This document shows, piece after piece, positions 31,948 to 40,043 of a stretch of DNA of 43,398 nucleotides (positions are counted from its first letter, which is position 1; each line of letters begins with the position of its first letter). The translations under genes and the position numbers were made by a program. The notes beneath the pieces were generated by a model, which searched no databases, was not told the DNA's origin, and saw only the letters and a program-made list of their open reading frames with translations. This DNA comes from Microcaldota archaeon (GTDB lineage: Archaea > Micrarchaeota > Micrarchaeia > Anstonellales > Anstonellaceae), in assembly GCA_026396415.1 (NCBI GenBank), contig JAPLWX010000037.1:1-43398 (forward strand). The letters run 5' to 3'.

Positions 31948-32412
31948 ATGGTCAACCGCAAGGGAAAAAGGAACAGGAAATTCAACGGCACGCGCAACCA
32001 CGGCAAGGGCAATGCAAAGAACCGCCGCGGCAAGGGCGGCAAGGGAGGCTGGGGCCGCGCAGGGACGCACAAGCACCGCTTCACCTACATCACACGCTAT
32101 GAAAGGCACTGGATGTCCCACGGCGGCAGGTTCGGCTTTGCCAACCAGAACGCGCGCGCAGAGCTTCCGGTCATAAACCTCTACGAAATCGACCAGCTCG
32201 CGCGCAACGGCAAGGTGGAAAAGCAGGAAGGCAAGCTCACGTTCGACTTTGACGGCAAGGTGCTGGGCACAGGCTCCATCACATTCCCCATCGTGGTGCG
32301 CGCAGTGTGCTTCTCCGAAAAGGCAAAAGAAAAGCTGAAGGCATGCGGCGGGAGCGCGGTGGAAAGCGCGCCTGCGGCTGAGGAAGCCAAGCCTGCGAAA
32401 AAGGCGGAATAG
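31948..32412 (+). CDS. rpl15: Ribosomal protein uL15
   Basis: 154 residues; Gly/Arg-rich N-terminus (NHGKGNAKNRRGKGGKGGWG), then RYERHWMSHGGRFGFANQNA and ELPVINLYEIDQLA. A short Ala/Glu/Lys tail ends it. ATG 31948 is preferred over ATG 31936 because GGTG lies 8 bases before it. Last gene of the cluster; secY does not follow. Confidence 0.94.
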   Translation: MVNRKGKRNRKFNGTRNHGKGNAKNRRGKGGKGGWGRAGTHKHRFTYITRYERHWMSHGGRFGFANQNARAELPVINLYEIDQLARNGKVEKQEGKLTFDFDGKVLGTGSITFPIVVRAVCFSEKAKEKLKACGGSAVESAPAAEEAKPAKKAE

Positions 32413-32462
32413 GATCGCGCGTCAGCCTTTTTAAAATCTCCCGCATTATTACCTTTCACGTT

Positions 32463-32571
32463 GGGCCGGTAGCTTAGCCTGGTTGGAGCGTTCGACTGAT
32501 AAATTCCCCCGGAATTTTCTTTGGGATTTTTAGCAATCGAAAGGTCGAGAGTTCAAATCTCTTCCGGCCCA
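32463..32571 (+). tRNA. tRNA-Ile(GAT) with 34-base intron
   Basis: Acceptor stem GGGCCGG (32463-32469) pairs CCGGCCC (32564-32570); discriminator A at 32571. D arm GCTTAGCCTGGTTGGAGC; anticodon stem TTCGA/TCGAA with loop C-T-G-A-T-A-A once the intron (about 32502-32535, after position 37, the usual archaeal site) is removed; T arm GAGAGTTCAAATCTCTT. Anticodon GAT gives isoleucine. The intron region holds an AAATTCC-CCC-GGAATTT hairpin. A T-run (32572-32578) follows as terminator. Confidence 0.9.
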
Positions 32572-32611
32572 TTTTTTTCTACCCCTTATTCTGTACTTCG
32601 CGCAAGCATGC

Positions 32612-32644
32612 ATTTATAAACATACTGTTATATTAATTATAACA
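32612..32644 (+). promoter_or_regulatory. TATA box and inverted-repeat operator
   Basis: ATTTATAAA (about 32612-32620) is followed by TGTTATA-TTAAT-TATAACA (32626-32644), a perfect 7-bp inverted repeat between the TATA box and the expected start of the gene at 32658. It probably binds a repressor; the protein involved is unknown. Confidence 0.55.
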
Positions 32645-32657
32645 ATAAAGTGATTGC

Positions 32658-33272
32658 ATGCCCGTGATTGTTAATTTAGCAACCTCCCACTCTTTCAAGG
32701 CACTGGTGCTTACTGAGAAGACCCTGAAGACAGTCAACTGTTTCAAGCATTCCAAATCCCTTTCCGAAAAGATACAAACCCTCCGCCAAGAAAGGGCGGA
32801 CAGGATAAGAATAAAGGAACAAATCAGGGCAATGCGCAAGATGAGGCTGGTGAAAAAGCTGGAACCGCCTGTAATGGTTGAGAAGCTGCGGGATTATGAC
32901 AGGATGAAAGCGCTTGTTTACATTGGCGATATGCAATTCAATCTGGCTGAAGCTTACAAGGCACGAAGTAAGCCGAGAAATGCAATAGGAATTCTACTTG
33001 AAAGGCACATTCAGAATAATTTCCTGGCAAGGGCAGCGAAAAATATCATGGAAGCTTCCCAGGAGGCTGATAGGGAAGTGGATGGGCTGAAAAACCTGAC
33101 AGTGGAAATCAGTTACAAGAGAGACTTGGTTCGCATGTTGAAGAGCAGAGATGTGCTTACTGCCGAGCTTTATCATTTGAGGTCAGAATTGGAGAAAGAG
33201 CTGCCTAAGCTCGAGAATAAGCTGCAGCAGGATCTTGCCGATCTGGCTATTCAGCCAAGGCACGGCAACTGA
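32658..33272 (+). CDS. Hypothetical coiled-coil protein, 204 aa
   Basis: Not recognised. After a short strand-like start (MPVIVNLATSHSFKALVL), it is almost wholly helical and charged: SLSEKIQTLRQERADRIRI, a middle TPR-like or helical-bundle part (MKALVYIGDMQFNLAEAYKA), and a C-terminal coil (AELYHLRSELEKELPKLENK). No membrane helix is seen. An operator-like repeat at its promoter suggests regulated expression. GATTGC, not a strong ribosome site, precedes the ATG. Confidence 0.65.
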   Translation: MPVIVNLATSHSFKALVLTEKTLKTVNCFKHSKSLSEKIQTLRQERADRIRIKEQIRAMRKMRLVKKLEPPVMVEKLRDYDRMKALVYIGDMQFNLAEAYKARSKPRNAIGILLERHIQNNFLARAAKNIMEASQEADREVDGLKNLTVEISYKRDLVRMLKSRDVLTAELYHLRSELEKELPKLENKLQQDLADLAIQPRHGN

Positions 33273-33368
33273 TTTTTCCGAAATTTCTACCCCTGGCTCC
33301 CTTCACTTCCGGCCCCTTTCTTTTTACCGTTCCGTCACCTTTATTTATTTTCTTCCCGCTTTCATCTC

Positions 33369-35042
33369 ATGAACACCCGTTTCCTCGCGGTTCTCGCGCT
33401 CCTGCTTCTCCTTCCGCTCGCGTTTGCGCGCGATTACTCCATTCCCAGCGCGCAGGTGGACTACTATCTCCATTCCGACGGCACCGTCCGCGCTGAGGAG
33501 CGGATAACCTACTCCCTGTCAGGCAGCTTCCACGAGCTTTACCTGCAAAAGCCCATGGACGTGAAGATAAGCAATGCATCGGGCTATTGCGTGGGCAGGA
33601 GCAGCTGCGCCTTCCGCACGCAGAATAACCAGGGCTACCAGGAGCTGGTGCTTGCGGACAACTTTGGCTCCGGCACTGCCACTGTCGTCTTCGACTACAC
33701 GCTCAACGGAGAGATACTCTCGCAAAAAGACGCCGCGCAGTTCTTCTACAAGCTTTGGGGCGACACCTGGGAAAAGGGCGTGGGCAAGCTGCAGGCGAAC
33801 GTGCATCTCCCTGCCGGCATGGTGTCAAATGAATATTTCATCCACGCCCCGCCCGGCAGCCAAGTGGCTGAAATGGATGACGGCATCTCAATCACTTCGG
33901 CCAATCAACCTGCAAAAACCTACCTGGAAATAAACATGCTTCTCCCGCTTTCAGGCTTTTCAAATCTTCGCCAGGCGCCAAAATACATGACCAGCCAGGA
34001 AATAATCGACGGCGAGAAGATTTATGCTGCGCAGCAGCAGTCCAACGCGCAGCTGATGGGCATGTTTTCATTTATTGTGCTGCTCTTTCCGCTTGCAGGC
34101 ATTGCGCTTTTCGCCTATCTTTATTACTCATATGGCCGCGAGCTGCCTCTTGACTATGCGGGCACATACGAGCGCGAGCCGCCCTCCGAACTCACGCCTT
34201 CCGAGGCAGGGCGTCTTCTCGCAAAAGGCATGCAAATGGACTTCATCAGCGCGGAAATGCTTTGGCTTTCGTATAAAGGCTATGTCAGGCTTGAGGAGCG
34301 CGAGGTGACTGACGATTTGCTGATAATGAAACGCAAGAGCAAGTCCTGGTTCATCATTCTAATCAAGAAGTTGGACGAATGCTCCTCCCTTGCGCCCCAT
34401 CAGCTCGAGCTCATGAAATTCCTCTGGGATGCCTCCACCAGCGCGGAGCTCCGCGTTTCTTCCATGCCATCGCACAGGTATGAGCTCCGAAGCCTCCTTG
34501 CAACATTTTCCAGGCAGCTCCAGGGCGGCTTTTACAAGCGCTTCATGGACAAGCGCGGCAATGACATCATGGTGGTTTATCTCGTGATTTCGATTTTCGC
34601 CTGCATGGTTTCCCTAATCATGTTCAACATCATCACAGGATTGATTTCTGCAATCATCCTGTTTGCCATGCTTATCATCGCGGCCACCTGGCCCCAAATA
34701 CTCGGCAAATGGACGCCCGAGGGCAGGCTGGCCGAGAAGAAATGGGCTGCCTTCAAGAAGTACATGCAGGACTTTGGAAGGCTCCAGGAAAAAGAGGTGC
34801 CTGCGCTGGCGCTTTGGGAAGAATACCTAATCTACGCAACCGCATTCGGAATCGCATCCGAGGTGATAAAGTCGCTCAAGGTGCGCTTCCCAGGCGAGCA
34901 GTCGCAAAACGCGGCATTCATAGGCAGCTACGCGGCATTCCACTCATCATTCTCATCCGTGGCAGCCGCATCAGGCGGCAGAAGCGGCGGCGGGTTTGGA
35001 GGAGGCGGTGGCGGAGGGGGCGGCGGCGGTGGAGCGAGATAA
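33369..35042 (+). CDS. DUF2207-family membrane protein with Gly-rich tail
   Basis: 557 residues. A signal peptide (residues 1-20, ending LPLAFA) precedes an extracytoplasmic beta-rich domain (about 21-225; it includes VDYYLHSDGTVRAEERITYS). One membrane helix (about 234-252), a cytosolic part (PSELTPSEAGRLLAKGMQMD), two close helices (about 398-440), then a cytosolic segment and a Ser/Gly tail of more than ten consecutive Gly follow. This order, including the poly-Gly end, is the DUF2207 (YciQ-like) pattern. Function is unknown. A CTTTATTTATT promoter element precedes the ATG. Confidence 0.85.
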   Translation: MNTRFLAVLALLLLLPLAFARDYSIPSAQVDYYLHSDGTVRAEERITYSLSGSFHELYLQKPMDVKISNASGYCVGRSSCAFRTQNNQGYQELVLADNFGSGTATVVFDYTLNGEILSQKDAAQFFYKLWGDTWEKGVGKLQANVHLPAGMVSNEYFIHAPPGSQVAEMDDGISITSANQPAKTYLEINMLLPLSGFSNLRQAPKYMTSQEIIDGEKIYAAQQQSNAQLMGMFSFIVLLFPLAGIALFAYLYYSYGRELPLDYAGTYEREPPSELTPSEAGRLLAKGMQMDFISAEMLWLSYKGYVRLEEREVTDDLLIMKRKSKSWFIILIKKLDECSSLAPHQLELMKFLWDASTSAELRVSSMPSHRYELRSLLATFSRQLQGGFYKRFMDKRGNDIMVVYLVISIFACMVSLIMFNIITGLISAIILFAMLIIAATWPQILGKWTPEGRLAEKKWAAFKKYMQDFGRLQEKEVPALALWEEYLIYATAFGIASEVIKSLKVRFPGEQSQNAAFIGSYAAFHSSFSSVAAASGGRSGGGFGGGGGGGGGGGGAR

Positions 35043-35046
35043 GCCC

Positions 35047-35649
35047 TCAGCCCCACTGCCAAAAGCCGTAGGCATAGCCGCCCAGATACGCAAGCAGCAC
35101 GAACCTCAGCGTCTTTCCCGCAATCGTTGCAAGCGCGAACTTCCACAGGGGCATCCTGGTTGCGCCAGCGGCAATGCCTGCCACGTCGAAGGCCGGGTTC
35201 GGGATGAAAGCAAGCGCGAAAATGGCAAGCGAGCCGTATTTTTCAATGCCGCGCTTGTGCTGCCTGAATAGCTTTGTCCCCATGACGGCATCATGCCCTG
35301 CAAAGCCTGCCAAATAGCCTGTTATCTCGCCAAGCCCAGACCCGATGCCTGCCGCAATGCCCACAAGCACGGGGTTCAAAAACGCGCCCATTGCAAAGAC
35401 AATCGCAAAGCCGGGCAGCGGCACAAATACGGTTGCCGAGGAAATCAGCGAAATGAAAAAAACTCCGATATAGCCCATGTGGCGGAGCTCGCCCACGCGC
35501 GTGAACAGGATGATTGCGAGCAGGCTTATGCATATCGCGCCAACGAGCGCAAAAGCATCCTGCCTGCTGAAAAGCGGTTTTTTTGTATTGTAATTCGCGT
35601 TGCTCATTACAATAGCAGACAATTTTTTGCGAAAATTTGTCTTTGCCAT
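35047..35649 (-). CDS. VTT-domain (DedA/SNARE-associated type) membrane protein
   Basis: 200 residues, with about five hydrophobic segments after a basic N-terminus: ALVGAICISLLAIILF, GYIGVFFISLISSATVFVPL, FAIVFAMGAFLNPVLVGIAA, SLAIFALAFIPNPAFDVAGI and GKTLRFVLLAYLGGYAYG. The G-x-x-x-G-E-x-T-G-Y-x-x-G segment (GSGLGEITGYLAGFAG) and F-I-P-x-P re-entrant pattern are characteristic. Family members are linked to lipid scrambling or undecaprenyl/polyprenyl phosphate recycling. GGAGCGCAGGAT precedes ATG 35649. It ends 4 bases from the convergent DUF2207 stop. Confidence 0.85.
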   Translation of the reverse strand: MAKTNFRKKLSAIVMSNANYNTKKPLFSRQDAFALVGAICISLLAIILFTRVGELRHMGYIGVFFISLISSATVFVPLPGFAIVFAMGAFLNPVLVGIAAGIGSGLGEITGYLAGFAGHDAVMGTKLFRQHKRGIEKYGSLAIFALAFIPNPAFDVAGIAAGATRMPLWKFALATIAGKTLRFVLLAYLGGYAYGFWQWG

Positions 35650-35667
35650 ATCCTGCGCTCCTAAAAA

Positions 35668-36177
35668 CTAGTTCCAGACAAACACGCGCTGGCGGACCAT
35701 GAAAAGCGAATTGGCATTGTAGATGTCCCTTTCATCGATTGTCCTGTTTGTAAGCCTCTTGTCGATGCCTGAGAGCGCATAGGCATTCCGAAGCGCAGCC
35801 ACCTTGAACATGGCAAGCCAGCTGTACGTCTTTATCTGTATGCCGCCGTTGTCCATCGCCTCGAGCACGCCAGTGCTCCTGTTCTCTATTTTTTCTGCGG
35901 CCTCGTCGCTGACGATGACGACTATGTCCGGGTTTGCCAGCGCCGCATACTCGAACGAGTAAAGCTCGCCATTCCGGGTCTCAACGCCTATCACGCTTTG
36001 CCCGATGTATGCATTCACCTTTTCGTTCCCGACAATCATGCGCGCGGTTTTCGGCACCTTGGCATCGACATAGGCATAGTACTTGGCAAGCAGGTCGTCG
36101 CGGCTCTGATCTATCTGGTAGGCATGGGACGCGCAAAGCAGGAGCGCGGCAAACAGAACGAAGGCAAACGCTTTCAT
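35668..36177 (-). CDS. Secreted hypothetical protein, 169 aa
   Basis: A clear signal peptide (MKAFAFVLFAALLLCASHA, cleavage before YQ) is followed by an alpha/beta domain: AKVPKTARMIVGNEKVNAYI, YSFEYAALANPDIVVIVSDE, IQIKTYSWLAMFKVAALRNA. No catalytic motif is recognised. A CTTTTTATT TATA-like box (about 36200-36209) suggests a short leader. It lies 18 bases upstream of the VTT gene on the same strand, so they likely form an operon for the cell envelope. Confidence 0.65.
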   Translation of the reverse strand: MKAFAFVLFAALLLCASHAYQIDQSRDDLLAKYYAYVDAKVPKTARMIVGNEKVNAYIGQSVIGVETRNGELYSFEYAALANPDIVVIVSDEAAEKIENRSTGVLEAMDNGGIQIKTYSWLAMFKVAALRNAYALSGIDKRLTNRTIDERDIYNANSLFMVRQRVFVWN

Positions 36178-36275
36178 GCACGCATTTGCGGGAATCCCGA
36201 ATAAAAAGCAGTATGTTCGCTAGGGGCAAAAAAGGAAAAAAGAAAAATAAGAAAAAACTTTCAAGCGTCAGTGTT

Positions 36276-36346
36276 CAAGAAACTAGAATTTCTTGTCCTG
36301 CTTGGCGCAAGCGCCAACCGTCCAAAAAGTTCCCTTAGAACTTTTT
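36276..36346. repeat. Three consecutive hairpins after/at the zinc-ribbon gene end
   Basis: CAAGAAA-CTAGAA-TTTCTTG (36276-36295), TTGGCGC-AA-GCGCCAA (36302-36317) and AAAAAGTTC-CCTTA-GAACTTTTT (36324-36346) are perfect stems of 7, 7 and 9 bp separated by 6 bases each. The third contains the last codons and stop of the minus-strand zinc-ribbon gene. Confidence 0.85.
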
Positions 36347-36571
36347 GTGCTTGGGGAAGCAGTCCCTGCAGTACACAGGCCTTCCTTCTGTCGGCTTGAA
36401 TGGCACTTCGCATTCCTGGCCGCAGTCAGAGCAAACAGCCTTGCTCATTTCGCGCGGGCCGCCGTATCCGCCGCCGCGCCCGCCGCCGAAGCCGCCACGG
36501 CCTCCGCCGCGCCCGCCGCCCCTGCCGCCATGTCCGCCGTATCCGCCGCTGTCGTCATCTCCATATCCCAT
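36335..36571 (-). CDS. Gly-rich zinc-ribbon protein, 78 aa
   Basis: The first 40 residues are Gly/Arg repeats (GGRGGGRGGGRGGFGGGRGG); the last 38 form a zinc ribbon, C-x2-CG...VPFKPTEGRPVYC-x2-C. Such small proteins are common in candidate-phyla and DPANN genomes. Gly/Arg-rich tails often bind RNA, so RNA binding is likely but inferred. AGGTGAATATAA precedes the ATG. Two TATA-like boxes (about 36655-36665 and 36677-36687, minus) imply a leader of 60-90 bases. Confidence 0.8.
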   Translation of the reverse strand: MGYGDDDSGGYGGHGGRGGGRGGGRGGFGGGRGGGYGGPREMSKAVCSDCGQECEVPFKPTEGRPVYCRDCFPKHKKF

Positions 36572-36763
36572 TTATATTCACCTATTTTTTTCCAGGAAGC
36601 GCATAGACGCTTTTGCGTGCAAGCCAGCCATCCATTGCCGTAAGCCTCCCGGTGGATATATTCGAAATGCAATGGTTTATAAGTTAGGGGGTATGGCGGG
36701 CGGATAGGCTGAAAAAAGAAATCATGCAGTCCCTCCTCACTATCTTTTTGGTAGGCAGCTCGG

Positions 36764-37174
36764 TTAATCTCCGAATATTTTTATAATTACCCGTTTCTTC
36801 CGCTGCCCGTCCCACTCGCCGTAAAATACCTGCTCCCATGGCCCCAAGTCGAGCTTCCCGCCCGTGATTGGCAGCATCACCTGATGCCCCATCACCAGGC
36901 GCTTGAGGTGCGCATCCGCATTGCTTTCTCCGGTATGGTGGTGGCGGTAATCGCCCTCCGGCGCAACCTTCTCAAGCCAAGCCATTATGTCCTCCCAAAG
37001 CCCGCTCTCATAATCATTGACAAACACGCTTGCCGTGATATGCATTGCCGAGACAAAAGCGAACCCTTCGCGCACGCCGGATTCTGCAACTGCCTTCTCC
37101 ACCTCGCCGCTGATCGGCACTATCTCCTTTTTCTTTTTCGTGCAAAACCATAAGTACTTCGTATGGAACTTCAT
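36764..37174 (-). CDS. YjbQ-family protein (UPF0047; thiamine-phosphate-synthase-like)
   Basis: 136 residues. The family signature is complete: [20 protein letters not shown], then [40 protein letters not shown] and [15 protein letters not shown]. Members form trimers, and a weak thiamine-phosphate synthase activity has been reported for the E. coli protein; the true role is unsettled. ATG 37174 follows GGTGGGAAA; upstream in-frame codons lack a site. Confidence 0.9.
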   Translation of the reverse strand: MKFHTKYLWFCTKKKKEIVPISGEVEKAVAESGVREGFAFVSAMHITASVFVNDYESGLWEDIMAWLEKVAPEGDYRHHHTGESNADAHLKRLVMGHQVMLPITGGKLDLGPWEQVFYGEWDGQRKKRVIIKIFGD

Positions 37175-37202
37175 TTTCCCACCGCACATTGCATCGGGAC
37201 TT

Positions 37203-37517
37203 TGGCTTATATTCTTTTTCATATCTCCGCGTCACCAGCCTCTCGCTTCCCGACGGCGTAAGCATCGTGGCCGTCCAGGCGGAGCTTCCCCTTGAAACAG
37301 ATTTTGGCGCGCTCAGAAAAAGCATCGTTGCCGCACTTTCCGCCGCCAAGCCAAATGGGCTCCTTGGCAGCCTCGGCTGCACGCTTTCCCTGGATGAAGT
37401 CAGGCCTTTCCACTGCCTCTATCTCATTCTGGGCCAAGGACTACTGCAACGCGGATGCCATACGCCAAATCGTGAACTATGCCTTGCTTGATTTCGCGCG
37501 CAGGAAGAAAAAAGGTA
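37203..37517 (+). pseudogene. Probable frameshifted gene remnant
   Basis: Between the divergent yjbQ and the squalene-synthase-like gene, one frame reads well to about 37400 (SLSLPDGVSIVAVQAELPL, DFGALRKSIVAALSAAKPNG, GCTLSLDEV) and then becomes noise. The +1 frame becomes protein-like from there (STASISFWAKDYCNADAIRQ, NYALLDFARRKKK). Codon use in both matches the genome. The join recalls the C-terminal domain of MscS-type channels, but weakly. A GGCTTATATTC element (37203) could be a promoter. The alternative is that neither frame is coding. Confidence 0.35.
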
Positions 37518-37524
37518 AATCTTC

Positions 37525-38550
37525 TCAGGCCCGCATTACCGCGAAATCGGTTATGCCGCCAGGCACGTTTCCCATCGAGGCGGCGAACCATTTCACCAGC
37601 CGCTCGTTGTTCGCGCCCCACATGCCGGACTTTGCCACGATGTCCCCGACGCACTCGCGCGAGATTTTCACTTTCTTCCCAGGCACGAAGACATCCGCAT
37701 TGTTCATGCATTTCACGTAGCTCTCTATTGCCATGAAAAGGGGTATGAGGCAGAACATCCTCACCTGGAGCGCTTTCTTTGGAAGCAGCAGTATGTACTG
37801 CATTGCGGCGTCTATGTACGCGCGCGCGTCCTTTATCTGCTCATGCAGCACGGCAAGCGCCTTTTCCCGGTTTTCTGAGGAGCAGATGTCATGGTAGCCC
37901 AGCCCGTACTTTGCAAGCAGCCTTTTCGGCCAATAGTACCTGTGCGACGCGATGTCGTCGGCAATGTCGCGCAAGATATTCACCTTCTGCAGCGCAAGGC
38001 CGAACTTCTGCGCGTACCTGGAAAGCTGGCGCTTGAGCCTGCTGGTGATTATCCCGTTGAATTCCAGCAGGTCGTTGAACAAATGCCCGATGACGCCTGC
38101 GACGTAATAGCTGTACCTGTCCTGGTCGGCGAAAGTCTCAATGGGCTTTTTCTGGAATTCGCACATCCCCCTCGCCATCACCCGCGCGCGCTTGCTTATC
38201 GCCCTCCTTGCGCCTGAAGGCAGCGAGAAATACGCGCGCACAAGGGAAGGCAGCGCTTCAAGAAGCTCCATTTCATACGTATAGTCAAGCCTTGCAAGCA
38301 TTTTCCTTGCGCACGCCCCCGAGGCTGCGTCATTTGCCCCTCCCCTGGAAAGCAATGAGAGGAACTCCGCAAACATCATTTTTTTGGCAGCAAGGGGCGC
38401 GGAAGAGTCCTCGACGGTGTCAATCACGCGGAAAACAAGATAGGACAGCATCATCTGCCTGTTTAGGGGAGCTGGCAGTATCCTGATGCAAAGCGCAAAG
38501 CTTCTCGAAACATTTGGGAGGATGCCCCAGCATTTTTCCATATCGTCCAT
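37525..38550 (-). CDS. Squalene/phytoene synthase family enzyme
   Basis: 341 residues. Head-to-head prenyl transferases couple two farnesyl- or geranylgeranyl-diphosphates. Both Asp-rich motifs are present: FRVIDTVEDS (D44 to D48) and NILRDIADDI (D195 to D199), with DRYSYYVAGVIGHLFNDLLE between. Squalene-type length and the VEDS motif favour a squalene-synthase-like activity over phytoene synthase, but the product cannot be fixed. The C-terminal membrane anchor seen in eukaryotes is absent. ATG 38550 is used; a GTTATAAATTC TATA-like box is at about 38608-38618. Confidence 0.88.
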   Translation of the reverse strand: MDDMEKCWGILPNVSRSFALCIRILPAPLNRQMMLSYLVFRVIDTVEDSSAPLAAKKMMFAEFLSLLSRGGANDAASGACARKMLARLDYTYEMELLEALPSLVRAYFSLPSGARRAISKRARVMARGMCEFQKKPIETFADQDRYSYYVAGVIGHLFNDLLEFNGIITSRLKRQLSRYAQKFGLALQKVNILRDIADDIASHRYYWPKRLLAKYGLGYHDICSSENREKALAVLHEQIKDARAYIDAAMQYILLLPKKALQVRMFCLIPLFMAIESYVKCMNNADVFVPGKKVKISRECVGDIVAKSGMWGANNERLVKWFAASMGNVPGGITDFAVMRA

Positions 38551-38672
38551 GCTATGCGCCTGCCAATCGACTTCCAAATCTCGCCCGTTCCCATTTGCCG
38601 CAATAGAATTTATAACAGTGCATCCATGCACGCCGTTTGGCACGCTCACTTTATATTTTTTCACAGTGAGAA

Positions 38673-40007
38673 ATGCGCATGAGCGCATCCCCGAACGGCA
38701 ACGCGCAGGCGGTTGCAGAGGAAAAAAAGCCCAGAAAATTCCTGTTCGTCTCCATAGAGGGGCTCATAGGCGACCTGGCGCTTGCGGTGAAAAAGGAAGG
38801 CAACGAAGTGCGCTACCACATCTATGACAAGGCAGAGCATGACGTGTGCGACGGGTTTGTGGACAAGTGCGACGACTGGCACCCGCTTGTGGACTGGGCG
38901 GACGTGATAATTTTCGACGACGTGGGCTTTGGCGCGGTTGCGGACGAACTGAGGAAAAAGGGCAAGGCGGTGGTGGGCGGCACCCCTTACACCGACAAGC
39001 TGGAGGACGACCGGCTCTTCGGGCAGGACGAGCTTGCATCGGCAGGGGTAACTGTCCTGCCGCACTCCGACTTCTCGGACTTTGACGCAGCAATAGATTT
39101 TGTCAAGAAAAATCCGGGGCGATACGTGCTCAAGCCCAACGGAAGCGCGCAAAACGAAAAGGAGCTGTCCTTCATAGGCAAGGAGGAGGACGGGGAGGAC
39201 ATACTGAACATCCTCACAAACTACAAGCGCAGCTGGGCAAAAAAGCTCAACTCCTTCCAGCTCCAGAAATTCGCGCAGGGCGTGGAGGTCGCGGTGGGCG
39301 CATTCTTCAACGGCAAGGATTTCTGCGGCCCGATAAACGTGAACTTCGAGCACAAGAAGATGTTCCCTGGCGAGCTCGGGCCGAACACCGGCGAGATGGG
39401 CACGCTCATGTTCTGGGCAGAGCACTCCACCATATTCAATGAAACCTTGGGCAAGATGAAGGAAAAGCTCGCGGCGTGCGGCTATGTGGGCTACATAGAC
39501 ATCAACTGCATAGCGAACGCCAAGGGCATCTACCCCCTCGAGTTCACCTCCCGCTTCGGCTACCCCACCATCTCCATCCAGATGGAAGGCGTCTCCTCCC
39601 CCTGGGGCGAATTCTTCTACCATCTTGCGCGCGGCGAGCCTGCCGAGATGCGGACCAGGAAGGGGTTCCAGCTCGGCGTGGTGGTGGCCGTGCCCCCGTT
39701 CCCCTTCCAGGACTTCCGCGCATTCCGCCGCTACTCCGAGGACGCGATAATCATCTTCAAGAAGCCGGTGTTCGAAGGCATCCATCTCGGCGATGTCAAG
39801 CTCGTGGACGGCGACTGGCGCCTCGCCGGGCAGTCTGGCTACGCCGTGATAGTGACTGGCTCCTCGCTCACGGTGGAGGACGCGCAGAAGCAGGTCTACA
39901 AGCGCGTGGAGAACATCCTAATCCCGAACATGTTCTACAGGACTGACATCGGCAACCGCTGGACGCACGACTCCGACATGCTGCACTCGTGGGGCTACCT
40001 CTACTGA
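38673..40007 (+). CDS. PurD-like ATP-grasp ligase
   Basis: 444 residues. It resembles phosphoribosylamine-glycine ligase: an N-terminal Rossmann-like part (FLFVSIEGLIGDLALAVKKE, VIIFDDVGFG), then an ATP-grasp domain with VLKPNGSAQNEK, QKFAQGVEVAVGAFFNGKDF and the metal-binding FPGELGPNTGEMGTL, GYIDINCIANAKGIYPLEFT. True PurD has PxxxDHKR-type and N-terminal GGREH motifs that are not seen here, so it may be a paralogue acting on another amine. ATG 38679, better spaced from GTGAG and a TTATATTTTT box, is an alternative start. It is divergent from the prenyl transferase. Confidence 0.75.
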   Translation: MRMSASPNGNAQAVAEEKKPRKFLFVSIEGLIGDLALAVKKEGNEVRYHIYDKAEHDVCDGFVDKCDDWHPLVDWADVIIFDDVGFGAVADELRKKGKAVVGGTPYTDKLEDDRLFGQDELASAGVTVLPHSDFSDFDAAIDFVKKNPGRYVLKPNGSAQNEKELSFIGKEEDGEDILNILTNYKRSWAKKLNSFQLQKFAQGVEVAVGAFFNGKDFCGPINVNFEHKKMFPGELGPNTGEMGTLMFWAEHSTIFNETLGKMKEKLAACGYVGYIDINCIANAKGIYPLEFTSRFGYPTISIQMEGVSSPWGEFFYHLARGEPAEMRTRKGFQLGVVVAVPPFPFQDFRAFRRYSEDAIIIFKKPVFEGIHLGDVKLVDGDWRLAGQSGYAVIVTGSSLTVEDAQKQVYKRVENILIPNMFYRTDIGNRWTHDSDMLHSWGYLY

Positions 40008-40043
40008 CGGACTGGGAAAAAAGATGCCCCGTGCCCGCCTTTC

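Noticed and set aside
36704-36763. Very short plus-strand ORF after the zinc-ribbon promoter
   Set aside because: About 20 codons with no start signal; treated as chance.
37219-37437. Minus-strand TTG ORF between yjbQ and the prenyl transferase
   Set aside because: It has no ribosome site or promoter, and its codons look less like the genome than those of the plus-strand frames.
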